From assembly GCA_910588655.1 (NCBI GenBank), contig CAJUPJ010000005.1:1-64000 (forward strand): 64,000 nt of DNA, written 5' to 3'. The position numbers and the translations under genes are program-made. The notes beneath the pieces are model-generated. The model was given only the letters and a program-made list of their open reading frames with translations. It was not told where the DNA came from and did no database searches. Source of the DNA: an uncultured Lachnospiraceae bacterium. GTDB lineage: Bacteria > Bacillota > Clostridia > Lachnospirales > Lachnospiraceae. Shown piece after piece: positions 1 through 7,757 of this stretch; position 1 is the stretch's first letter; each line of letters begins with the position of its first letter.

Positions 1-2378
1 GCATCATAGTAAGCATCAAGGAACTTACCTGCATCATCACGTGAGAAACCAAATGTCATCTGTGTAAGGTCATTTGTACCAAAGCAGAAGAACTCAGCTT
101 CTGAAGCAATATCATCAGCAGTAAGTGCAGCCCTAGGTATTTCAATCATTGTACCTACTTCATACTTCATGCCGCTTCCTGCTGCTGCAATTTCAGCGTC
201 CGCTGTTTCTACTACCATCTTCTTAACAACTTTAAGTTCCTTTATGTCCCCGATAAGCGGAATCATGATTTCAGGCTCTACTGTCCAGTCTGGATGTGCC
301 TTCTTAACATTGATAGCAGCACGGATTACTGCTGTTGTCTGCATCTTTGCAATTTCTGGGTAAGTTACAGCAAGACGGCATCCACGGTGTCCCATCATAG
401 GGTTGAACTCATGGAGTGACTCAATAATTGTCTTGATGTCTTCAACTGTCTTGCCCTTTGCATCTGCAAGTTTCTTAATATCAGCTTCCTCTGTAGGAAC
501 GAATTCATGAAGAGGAGGGTCTAAGAAACGGATTGTTACAGGATTTCCTTCAAGTGCCTCATATAACTTCTCAAAGTCTCCCTGCTGGTAAGGAAGGATT
601 TTAGCAAGTGCTTCTTCTCTTTCCTCAACTGTATCTGAACAAATCATCTCGCGGAATGCATCAATCCTGTCGCCTTCAAAGAACATATGCTCTGTACGGC
701 AGAGACCAATACCTTCTGCACCAAGTTCACGTGCTTTCTTAGCATCTGCTGGTGTATCAGCATTTGTACGTACTTTAAGTTTCCTGTACTTGTCAGCCCA
801 TGCCATAATGCGGCCAAATTCGCCAGCAATTGTAGCATCAACTGTTGGGATAATACCATCATAGATATTACCTGTAGAACCATCAATTGAAATCTCTGAA
901 CCTTCTGTATAAGTCTTACCTGCAAGTGTGAATTTCTTGTTTTCCTCATCCATAGCGATATCGCCACAGCCAGATACACAGCATGTACCCATTCCACGTG
1001 CAACTACGGCAGCATGCGATGTCATACCACCACGTACTGTAAGGATACCCTGTGAAGCTTTCATTCCTTCGATATCTTCTGGAGATGTTTCAAGACGTAC
1101 AAGTACAACTTTCTCGCCTCTTGCAGCCCACTCCTTCGCATCCTCTGCTGAGAATACAACCTTTCCACATGCTGCTCCAGGTGATGCACCAAGTGCTTTT
1201 GCAACTGGCTCTGCCTTTTTAAGTGCAGCTGCATCGAACTGTGGATGGAGAAGTGTATCAAGGTTACGTGGGTCAATCATTGCTACTGCTTCTTCTTCTG
1301 ACCTCATGCCTTCATCAACAAGGTCACAAGCAATCTTCAAAGCAGCCTGTGCTGTTCTCTTGCCATTACGTGTCTGTAACATATAGAGTTTCTTGTTCTC
1401 AACAGTAAACTCCATATCCTGCATATCCCTGTAATGGTTCTCAAGTGTGCTGCATACCTTTTCAAATTCAGCAAATGCCTCTGGGAATTCCTCTGCCATC
1501 TTAGCAATAGGCATAGGAGTACGTACACCTGCAACAACGTCTTCACCCTGGGCATTAATAAGGAACTCACCCATAAGCTTCTTCTCGCCAGTAGCAGGGT
1601 CACGTGTAAATGCAACACCTGTGCCGCAGTCATCACCCATATTACCAAATGCCATACTCTGTACGTTTACAGCAGTACCCCATGAATAAGGTATATCATT
1701 GTCACGGCGGTATACATTTGCACGAGGGTTGTCCCATGAACGGAATACAGCCTTAACAGCACCCATTAACTGTTCTTTTGGGTCATCAGGGAAGTCTGAA
1801 CCAATCTTTGCTTTATACTCAGCCTTGAACTGTGAAGCAAGTTCTTTAAGGTCATCAGCAGTAAGGTCAACGTCGTAAGTAACACCTTTTTCAGATTTCA
1901 TCTTGTCGATAAGCTCTTCAAAGTATTTCTTTCCAACCTCCATAACTACATCTGAATACATCTGGATAAATCTCCTGTAGCAGTCCCATGCCCAGCGTGC
2001 ATTGCCTGACTTTTCAGCAATAACATTAACTACTGTCTCATTAAGACCCAGGTTCAGGATAGTATCCATCATACCAGGCATTGAAGCCCTTGCTCCTGAA
2101 CGTACAGATACAAGAAGCGGATTCTCCTGGTCGCCGAACTTCTTTCCTGTAATCTCTTCCATCTTTACAATGTACTCATTAATCTGTGCCTGGATTTCAT
2201 CGTTGATTTCCCTGCCATCCTCATAATACTGTGTACAAGCCTCAGTTGTAATAGTGAAACCCTGTGGTACTGGAAGACCAAGACTGGTCATTTCAGCAAG
2301 GTTAGCGCCCTTACCACCGAGAAGTTCACGCATGTTTGCATTTCCTTCGCTGAACAAATAAACCCATTTGTTTGCCAT
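1..2378 (-). CDS. ppdK: Pyruvate phosphate dikinase, C-terminus cut by window edge
   Basis: PPDK interconverts pyruvate + ATP + Pi and phosphoenolpyruvate + AMP + PPi in the cytosol. In anaerobic Firmicutes it commonly works in glycolysis or gluconeogenesis. The translation begins MANKWVYLFSEGNANMREL and continues with GGKGANLAEM and the nucleotide-binding stretch SVRSGARASMPGMMDT, both typical of the PPDK/PEP-synthase N-terminal domain. About 792 codons are present. The family is usually about 875 residues, so roughly the last 80 residues lie outside the window. The start at 2378 is chosen because AGGAGGT lies at about 2387-2393 on this strand. The upstream leader is long and hairpin-rich (separate entry). 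The reading frame is open over the whole visible length. Confidence 0.95.
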   Translation of the reverse strand, partial: MANKWVYLFSEGNANMRELLGGKGANLAEMTSLGLPVPQGFTITTEACTQYYEDGREINDEIQAQINEYIVKMEEITGKKFGDQENPLLVSVRSGARASMPGMMDTILNLGLNETVVNVIAEKSGNARWAWDCYRRFIQMYSDVVMEVGKKYFEELIDKMKSEKGVTYDVDLTADDLKELASQFKAEYKAKIGSDFPDDPKEQLMGAVKAVFRSWDNPRANVYRRDNDIPYSWGTAVNVQSMAFGNMGDDCGTGVAFTRDPATGEKKLMGEFLINAQGEDVVAGVRTPMPIAKMAEEFPEAFAEFEKVCSTLENHYRDMQDMEFTVENKKLYMLQTRNGKRTAQAALKIACDLVDEGMRSEEEAVAMIDPRNLDTLLHPQFDAAALKKAEPVAKALGASPGAACGKVVFSAEDAKEWAARGEKVVLVRLETSPEDIEGMKASQGILTVRGGMTSHAAVVARGMGTCCVSGCGDIAMDEENKKFTLAGKTYTEGSEISIDGSTGNIYDGIIPTVDATIAGEFGRIMAWADKYRKLKVRTNADTPADAKKARELGAEGIGLCRTEHMFFEGDRIDAFREMICSDTVEEREEALAKILPYQQGDFEKLYEALEGNPVTIRFLDPPLHEFVPTEEADIKKLADAKGKTVEDIKTIIESLHEFNPMMGHRGCRLAVTYPEIAKMQTTAVIRAAINVKKAHPDWTVEPEIMIPLIGDIKELKVVKKMVVETADAEIAAAGSGMKYEVGTMIEIPRAALTADDIASEAEFFCFGTNDLTQMTFGFSRDDAGKFLDAYYD

Positions 2379-2386
2379 TGAAAGTT

Positions 2387-2694
2387 ACCTCCTAAAAATA
2401 TATGATTTTAGCGGTAATATACCGCACATCTGGCTTGTCCAGATTTGCCCTTATCCTGGCAGTGTACCCATACCATCCAGGATATATACCATTAAAGGCA
2501 GGACAGCATAAGCATATCCGTCCCAAGTACATAAAACACCCCTGTAAAACATCCAGCCAGAAAGTGTATAACATGCATGAAATTATCTGCATATACCACT
2601 TTGCCAGTGCTGGAGTAAACCCATACCTGCAAACCGGCTGCTTAAACCTGGAAAGCTTCTAAGAATAGTATATCATATATATTGAAAATGTAAA
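2387..2694 (-). promoter_or_regulatory. ppdK promoter and structured 5' leader
   Basis: This 505-base gap (2379-2883) holds no convincing gene. On the minus strand a candidate promoter is TTTACA (2689-2694), a 16-nt spacer and TATACT (2667-2672), giving a leader of about 280 nt. The leader carries several perfect dyads: GCGGTA/TACCGC at 2411-2425, ATCTGG/CCAGAT at 2428-2444, and TATCCTGG/CCAGGATA further upstream near 2453-2490. The first two sit just upstream of the ribosome site. I recognise no known riboswitch class. Confidence 0.5.
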
Positions 2695-2809
2695 AAGTTT
2701 TTTTGTGATTTTTTGTAAATTTTAGAAAAAAGTTACAATTATCTGTCCACATACCATATTATGATATAAATTTATCTATAAATAAGCAATTTTAGTGGAA
2801 TATTAATTA

Positions 2810-2856
2810 TTGACGAAAACTATTTTACTGCTATATAATAGTTGCGTTACACGCAA
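2810..2856 (+). promoter_or_regulatory. Promoter with start-site dyad before substrate-binding lipoprotein gene
   Basis: TTGACG at 2810-2815, an 18-nt spacer and TATAAT at 2834-2839 form a good sigma-A promoter. A perfect inverted repeat, TTGCGT-TAC-ACGCAA (2842-2856), covers the expected transcription start, which is a classic repressor position. The regulator is not identifiable from this window. Confidence 0.6.
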
Positions 2857-2883
2857 ATATTTAACAGTTTAATGGAGGAAAAT

Positions 2884-3912
2884 ATGAAACTGGGTAAAAA
2901 AATAATATCTGTACTGACAGTTGCTGCTATGATGACAGCACTGGCAGCATGCGGAAATGGTGACGGCAGCAGCAATGGCGGAAGTTCTGCTTCAAATACG
3001 GGCTCTTCTGCTTCTTCTGGAGGGGATAACAAGGTTTACCACGTTGGAATATGCCAGCTTCGGGAACATGAAGCACTTGACTCCGCAACAAAGGGATTCC
3101 AGGATGCCCTTACAGAAAAGCTTGGTGAGGGCAATGTTAAATTTGATTTACAGAATGCACAGGGCGAGTCTGCTAACTGCTCCACAATATGCAACGGGTT
3201 TGTAACAAACAATGTTGACCTTATTATGGCAAATGCCACAGGGGCACTCCAGGCAGCAATTACAGCAACAAACAGCATACCAGTTCTTGGCACATCTATA
3301 ACAGATTATGCCACAGCCCTAAACCTTTCTGACTGGGAAGGACACACTGGCACTAATGTGTCTGGTACATCTGACCTTGCACCTATTGACCAGCAGGAAG
3401 ACATGATACTTGAAATACTGCCTGATGTAAAAACAGTTGGTATTGCTTACTGTTCATCAGAACCAAACTCATCATACCAGGCAGGTCTTATGAAAAATGC
3501 ACTTGAAGAAGACAATATTGAATATAAAGAATATACAGCTGCTGATTCTAACGAAATCCAGTCTGTAATTACTACTGCCTGTGATGAATGTGATGCACTT
3601 TATATACCAACTGACAATACAATGGCTTCAAGCGTTGAAACAATCAAAAATGTTGTTGTCCCGGCAGGTGTGCCTCTTTTTGCAGGAGAAGCTGGTTTAT
3701 GTGCAGCAGGCATTGCAACACTTTCTATAAGTTACTATGATATAGGAAAATTAACTGGTGAAATGGCATATGAAATCCTTGTTAATGGAAAAGATGCAGG
3801 AACAATGGATATACAGACTGCACCAAATGTTACAAAGCTGTATAATAAAGAAATCTGTGAAACACTTAATATAACAGTTCCTAAAGGTTATGAAGAATTA
3901 TCAGCAGAATAA
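2884..3912 (+). CDS. ABC transporter substrate-binding lipoprotein (ABC_sub_bind/TrpX-like)
   Basis: This is an extracytoplasmic solute receptor anchored as a lipoprotein. Residues 1-22 form a lipoprotein signal ending in the lipobox LAAC, followed by a Gly/Ser linker. The mature part has two periplasmic-binding lobes (GICQLREHEALD near the start; SISYYDIGKLTGEMAYEIL near the end), the pattern of the ABC_sub_bind family that includes tryptophan/tyrosine receptors. The start at 2884 is set by GGAGG at 2874-2878; an upstream in-frame start at 2842 lies inside the operator and is unlikely. No permease or ATPase gene follows. A strong terminator comes directly after, so the gene is monocistronic. 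The ligand is unknown; an aromatic amino acid is only an inference from the family. Confidence 0.85.
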   Translation: MKLGKKIISVLTVAAMMTALAACGNGDGSSNGGSSASNTGSSASSGGDNKVYHVGICQLREHEALDSATKGFQDALTEKLGEGNVKFDLQNAQGESANCSTICNGFVTNNVDLIMANATGALQAAITATNSIPVLGTSITDYATALNLSDWEGHTGTNVSGTSDLAPIDQQEDMILEILPDVKTVGIAYCSSEPNSSYQAGLMKNALEEDNIEYKEYTAADSNEIQSVITTACDECDALYIPTDNTMASSVETIKNVVVPAGVPLFAGEAGLCAAGIATLSISYYDIGKLTGEMAYEILVNGKDAGTMDIQTAPNVTKLYNKEICETLNITVPKGYEELSAE

Positions 3913-3958
3913 CAACACCAGAATATGGTTTTGCAATTATTTATTAAATAATATAAAC

Positions 3959-3997
3959 ACAGGGCAGATACTTTCTGGTATCTGCCCTGTTATTTTT
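3959..3997 (+). terminator. Rho-independent terminator
   Basis: A perfect 12-bp stem (3959-3970 with 3979-3990) with an 8-nt loop is followed by TATTTTT. It ends the lipoprotein transcript and may also serve the convergent gene at 4038. Confidence 0.9.
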
Positions 3998-4037
3998 ATG
4001 TAAAAGCAAAAACATGTAAAGCCAATATCTAAATTAA

Positions 4038-5591
4038 TTATTTAACTTTAACTTTAATCTTAGCTGTCTTTCCTGCTGCCTTTACTGTTACTACTGCTTT
4101 CTTGCCTTTCTTAACGTTCTTAGGCACTGTAATCTTTATTGCTTTCTTAGAAGAAACTTTAACCTTAGCAACCTTCTTATTAGCAGATGTTGCTTTAGCC
4201 TTTACAGCATCCCCGTCAGCATTTGTTGCTGTATACTTTACAGTTACTGATTTGCCAGCCTTAATTGAAACTGTCTTCTTTGCAACTGTAAGAGAAGCCT
4301 CTGCTTCCTCTGTATTATCATCTGGGTCATCTGTATTATCTGGTGCTGGTGTCTGTGCTACGTCTGGTGTTGGTGTTGCCTCTGATGGAGCTGTTGTTGG
4401 AGCAGTCGTTTCTGCTGGAGCTGCTGTTACAGCCGGAGCAGTTGTTACACCTGGTGTTACTGTTGCTTCTGGAGCTGCTGTCTGCGCTGGAACACCACCT
4501 GGAGCTGCTGTTGCGCCTGCATTATCACTATTCATGCCCTTTACTGTGAAGTAAACTGTAACTACGTCACCTGCTGCTACAGGAACAGTACCAATTTCAT
4601 TAATCTTCTTTTCCTGTCCTTCTGTTAAATCTGTGAGACCATCAGCTTTCTTAGGCCCGTTATAAGGATTTACAATATTATACCTGTACTGTTCATCTTC
4701 TTTCTCATCCTTAAAGCACCATCCACCATTATCAGATACTTTATAATTTTTACTTCCAACAGTTACATCAGTTGCCACCATTGAAAATCCATCTTTTAAT
4801 GCACCCTTATAAAGATTTGTTTCTAAGAATAACATAAAGATACTCTGTGTTGCAGATTTTGCTGTATATGAAATACTATATGAACCATTACCTGTTACTT
4901 CCACAGGAGTACCCTCCCAGATACTTTCAGCCCATGTATCATCAGCAACATAATTGAAATTAACGGAGAATTTATCCATACTTCCTTTAGCTGCTACTGG
5001 TGCTGCTGTTGGGTTTGTAGATACTACAGGTGTTGCTGTTGCATCTGCTGGAGCTGTTGTTGCAGATGTGTCTGGTGTTGTCCCATCATCTGTAATTGTT
5101 ATACTTGAAACTGTACGTCCCTGTGCTGTAATAACATAATCGGTAACTGATTTGTCAAGTTTACCAGAAATAGTTGTTTCACTGGCAGCAACTACAGCAT
5201 CCTCACCAGCAGAGTTTTTACCATCATTTACCCCTGCATATACAGGAGACCAATTCTCAGTTGCTTTGCATACTGCATAAGAATGTTCTTCACCATCTGT
5301 TGTTGCTGTAGCAACTACTGTAATAACTGGGTTTGAAAATGAAGAAAGGTCTACTTTAAAATCTGCCTCAAAACTATTATACTCATTACCTTTAATTTCA
5401 ATAGTAGAACCTGCATCAGTCTTTACCTCAACAGCCTTACCTTCCCATGCAGTCCCCATTGTAAAGCTGCCTGTCCACTTTAATGCATCAGCCGCTTTTG
5501 CCTGCTTTGTCCCTACAGTTACGCCTGACACTACTAATGCCATTGAAAGTGTAACCGCAAGAACTTTCTTTGCGTTTTTAGTTAATCTCAT
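4038..5591 (-). CDS. Secreted multidomain beta-rich protein with Thr/Ala/Pro linkers and C-terminal Ig-like domain
   Basis: The function is not recognised. Residues 1-33 are a signal peptide with cleavage after AKA. A first beta-rich domain (about 36-165) is followed by a TTAPADATATP linker. A second domain (about 205-360, opening KFSVNFNYVADDTWAESIW) is followed by a long Pro/Thr/Ala linker (about 362-430). A lysine-rich Ig-like module (about 432-517, with SVTVKYTA and KAVVTVKAAGK) resembles the bacterial Ig-like modules common at the ends of Lachnospiraceae exoproteins. The two beta domains could bind carbohydrate, but I see no catalytic motif. There is no LPXTG or membrane anchor. The start has a good GGAGGA site. 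Confidence 0.8.
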   Translation of the reverse strand: MRLTKNAKKVLAVTLSMALVVSGVTVGTKQAKAADALKWTGSFTMGTAWEGKAVEVKTDAGSTIEIKGNEYNSFEADFKVDLSSFSNPVITVVATATTDGEEHSYAVCKATENWSPVYAGVNDGKNSAGEDAVVAASETTISGKLDKSVTDYVITAQGRTVSSITITDDGTTPDTSATTAPADATATPVVSTNPTAAPVAAKGSMDKFSVNFNYVADDTWAESIWEGTPVEVTGNGSYSISYTAKSATQSIFMLFLETNLYKGALKDGFSMVATDVTVGSKNYKVSDNGGWCFKDEKEDEQYRYNIVNPYNGPKKADGLTDLTEGQEKKINEIGTVPVAAGDVVTVYFTVKGMNSDNAGATAAPGGVPAQTAAPEATVTPGVTTAPAVTAAPAETTAPTTAPSEATPTPDVAQTPAPDNTDDPDDNTEEAEASLTVAKKTVSIKAGKSVTVKYTATNADGDAVKAKATSANKKVAKVKVSSKKAIKITVPKNVKKGKKAVVTVKAAGKTAKIKVKVK

Positions 5592-5844
5592 TAATATTCC
5601 TCCTTTTCCCTATGTATAGGGTAAATAAATTAAATATACCAAGGACAGATAAATAATAAAAACATCCCCCTGCCCTTACATACTTGTTAATAATAGCAGA
5701 TATAAAGATTTTTCGGAACAATAATTGTGCACAATCATTCCATAAACTTTTTATCAAACTTGCACAACAAAAGTATTCTGTTCTAATTTTTATAGTATTT
5801 AACATCTAATAATTATTGTAATTTTGTATAATTACAAAATAAAA
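5592..5844 (-). promoter_or_regulatory. Upstream region of the secreted protein gene with palindrome
   Basis: The 330-base gap 5592-5921 has no gene. It contains the perfect 12-bp palindrome ATTGTGCACAAT (5724-5735), and a half-like TTGCACAA about 25 nt away at 5760-5767. These could form a repressor site for the secreted protein gene. The promoter itself is not clear. The glyS terminator occupies 5841-5901. Confidence 0.35.
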
Positions 5845-5901
5845 ATCCCACTTTTCAATGGGTATAATTACCAAAAATTGAAAAATGGGATAATTTTTTT
5901 G
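5841..5901 (-). terminator. Bidirectional-looking terminator after glyS
   Basis: Arms at 5845-5859 and 5877-5891 form a 15-bp stem. The single non-Watson-Crick position is a G-U pair only when read on the minus strand, and a T-rich tract follows on that strand, so it fits glyS termination. A T run on the other side means it could also act on the plus strand. Confidence 0.85.
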
Positions 5902-5921
5902 CAGTTATATATTGTATATTT

Positions 5922-7310
5922 TTAAAAATCAAACTTTCCATCAAAATATGACACAAGGTCTGTAATTTTCACACGTTCCTGCTCCATTGAATCACGGTCA
6001 CGTACTGTAACAGCCCCATCTTCTTCTGACTCAAAGTCATATGTTATACAGAATGGTGTACCAATTTCATCCTGGCGGCGGTAACGTTTGCCTATATTTC
6101 CCCTGTCATCATACTCACAGTTATACAGCTTGCTAAGGTCTTCATAAATCTTCTCTGCTGGTTCTGCAAGTTTCTTTGAAAGCGGAAGGACTGCAATTTT
6201 AACTGGTGCAATGGCAGGATGGAAGTGCATTATTGTACGCATATCGCCGCCCTCAAGCTCTTCCTCGTCATAAGCATTACATAAAAATGCAAGTGTTACA
6301 CGGTCAGCACCAAGTGATGGTTCAATAACATAAGGAATATACTTTTCATTTAATTCATCATCAAAATAACTCATATCCTGTCCTGATACATTCTGGTGCT
6401 GTGTAAGGTCATAGTCTGTACGGTCAGCAATGCCCCAAAGCTCACCCCATCCAAACGGGAAGAGAAACTCAATATCAGACGTTGCTTTACTATAGAAAGA
6501 AAGCTCCTCTTTATCATGGTCACGCACACGCATTTCCTCATCTTTAATTCCAAGCAATTTCAGCCAGTTAATACAGTAATCCTTCCAGTATGCAAACCAT
6601 TCAAGGTCTGTATCAGGCTTACAGAAGAATTCCAGTTCCATCTGCTCAAATTCCCTTGTACGGAATGTAAAGTTTCCAGGAGTAATTTCATTACGGAATG
6701 ACTTTCCAACCTGGGCTATGCCAAATGGCACTTTTTTGCGTGATGTACGTTGTACATTTTTAAAGTTTACAAATATGCCCTGTGCCGTTTCCGGACGCAG
6801 GTAAACAATATTTTTAGCATCCTCTGTCACACCCTGGAATGTCTTAAACATAAGGTTAAACTGCCTTATATCAGTAAAATTGTGCTTTCCGCAGGAAGGA
6901 CATTCAATATTATTGTCATCAATATACTGCTGCATCTTTTCATTAGACCAGCCATCAACACTTCCCTCTGCCTTTATGCCATTTTTATCCATATAATCTT
7001 CAATAAGGTTATCTGCACGGAAACGCTCATGGCATTCCTTACAGTCCATAAGAGGGTCTGAAAAGCTTCCAAGGTGTCCCGAAGCAACCCATGTCTGGGG
7101 ATTCATAAGAATGGCACAGTCAATACCTGTATTATACTTATTCTCACGTACAAATTTCTTCCACCATGCCTGTTTTACATTATTCTTAAGTTCTACACCA
7201 AGATTTCCATAATCCCATGTATTTGCAAGCCCGCCATATATCTCTGAGCCTGGGTATATAAACCCCCTTGCCTTTGACAGCGCAACTATTTTGTCCATTG
7301 TCTTTTCCAT
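5922..7310 (-). CDS. glyS: Glycyl-tRNA synthetase, homodimeric class II type
   Basis: The enzyme charges tRNA-Gly with glycine in the cytosol. The 462-residue chain has the single-chain GlyRS layout. MDKIVALSKARGFIYPGSEI is at the start. Class II motif 2 is near FRTREFEQMELEFF. Motif 3 is in the GADRVTLAFL region, and the C-terminal anticodon-binding domain begins near PAIAPVKIAVLPLS. The start at 7310 is set by GGAGG just upstream; the longer frame to 7361 has no ribosome site. I looked for a T-box antiterminator upstream and found none; the region holds only a short leader. Confidence 0.96.
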   Translation of the reverse strand: MEKTMDKIVALSKARGFIYPGSEIYGGLANTWDYGNLGVELKNNVKQAWWKKFVRENKYNTGIDCAILMNPQTWVASGHLGSFSDPLMDCKECHERFRADNLIEDYMDKNGIKAEGSVDGWSNEKMQQYIDDNNIECPSCGKHNFTDIRQFNLMFKTFQGVTEDAKNIVYLRPETAQGIFVNFKNVQRTSRKKVPFGIAQVGKSFRNEITPGNFTFRTREFEQMELEFFCKPDTDLEWFAYWKDYCINWLKLLGIKDEEMRVRDHDKEELSFYSKATSDIEFLFPFGWGELWGIADRTDYDLTQHQNVSGQDMSYFDDELNEKYIPYVIEPSLGADRVTLAFLCNAYDEEELEGGDMRTIMHFHPAIAPVKIAVLPLSKKLAEPAEKIYEDLSKLYNCEYDDRGNIGKRYRRQDEIGTPFCITYDFESEEDGAVTVRDRDSMEQERVKITDLVSYFDGKFDF

Positions 7311-7331
7311 TGTAATTCCTCCAATTTCTAT

Positions 7332-7361
7332 ATTATATTGCCAAAAATTGCAACAAACCAA
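7332..7361 (-). promoter_or_regulatory. Candidate glyS promoter
   Basis: On the minus strand, TTGGTT (7356-7361), 18 nt and TATAAT (7332-7337) would give a very short leader. The -35 match is modest. Confidence 0.4.
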
Positions 7362-7447
7362 TTAATAACTAATATACCATCACCATTTAAAGATTTCAAG
7401 ACCACATATTTATTTATCTTAGGTTTGTGTATTATGTATGGTTTTCT

Positions 7448-7590
7448 GTGCCAGAGCCAGAATATTTCATAAAATGGCACACTTCCGCGGAATATTAGGG
7501 GCTTTATGCATCATTGCTTGCAGGTCCAAGCGGAAGCGTTCTGTTAATTGGAATGCACTTTGGATTTGCCAGTGCATCTAGTATATGTAA
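7448..7590. repeat. Degenerate copy of palindromic intergenic repeat
   Basis: This segment of the 447-base gap between glyS and the chemoreceptor gene matches one arm of the elements at 21402 and 21865. It starts GTGCCAGAGCCAGAA, then has a TTCATAAAA core and ACTTCCGC. Internal dyads include GTGCCA/TGGCAC (7448-7480), CTTCCGC/GCGGAAG, and TGCACT/AGTGCA near 7554-7577. It also shares CTGGCAAATCCA (opposite strand) with the interior of the 21402 element. There is no coding potential. Confidence 0.6.
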
Positions 7591-7634
7591 TTTTTAAACA
7601 TCTTTTTAATGCAAGAATTAATGTAAGAATTTTC

Positions 7635-7664
7635 TTGGAATATACTATAAAAATATGGTATACT
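7635..7664 (+). promoter_or_regulatory. Candidate promoter of the chemoreceptor gene
   Basis: TTGGAA (7635-7640), 18 nt and TATACT (7659-7664) lie about 95 nt before the start codon. No sigma-28-like flagellar promoter was seen. Confidence 0.4.
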
Positions 7665-7757
7665 TGATTAGCAGTAAATTAATAAGCAGCAGGGCTGGGA
7701 TTGAAACATGTTATATGTACTACAAATATTAAATATCAACAACACAAGGAGAAATAA

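Noticed and set aside
644..1686. Several overlapping open frames on both strands
   Set aside because: They lie inside the intact ppdK reading frame and have no ribosome sites.
2402..2662. 86-codon open frame upstream of ppdK on the plus strand
   Set aside because: It coincides with the hairpin-rich leader and lacks a ribosome site.
7311..7450. Possible T-box leader before glyS
   Set aside because: No T-box consensus or antiterminator hairpin was found and the candidate promoter gives a very short leader.
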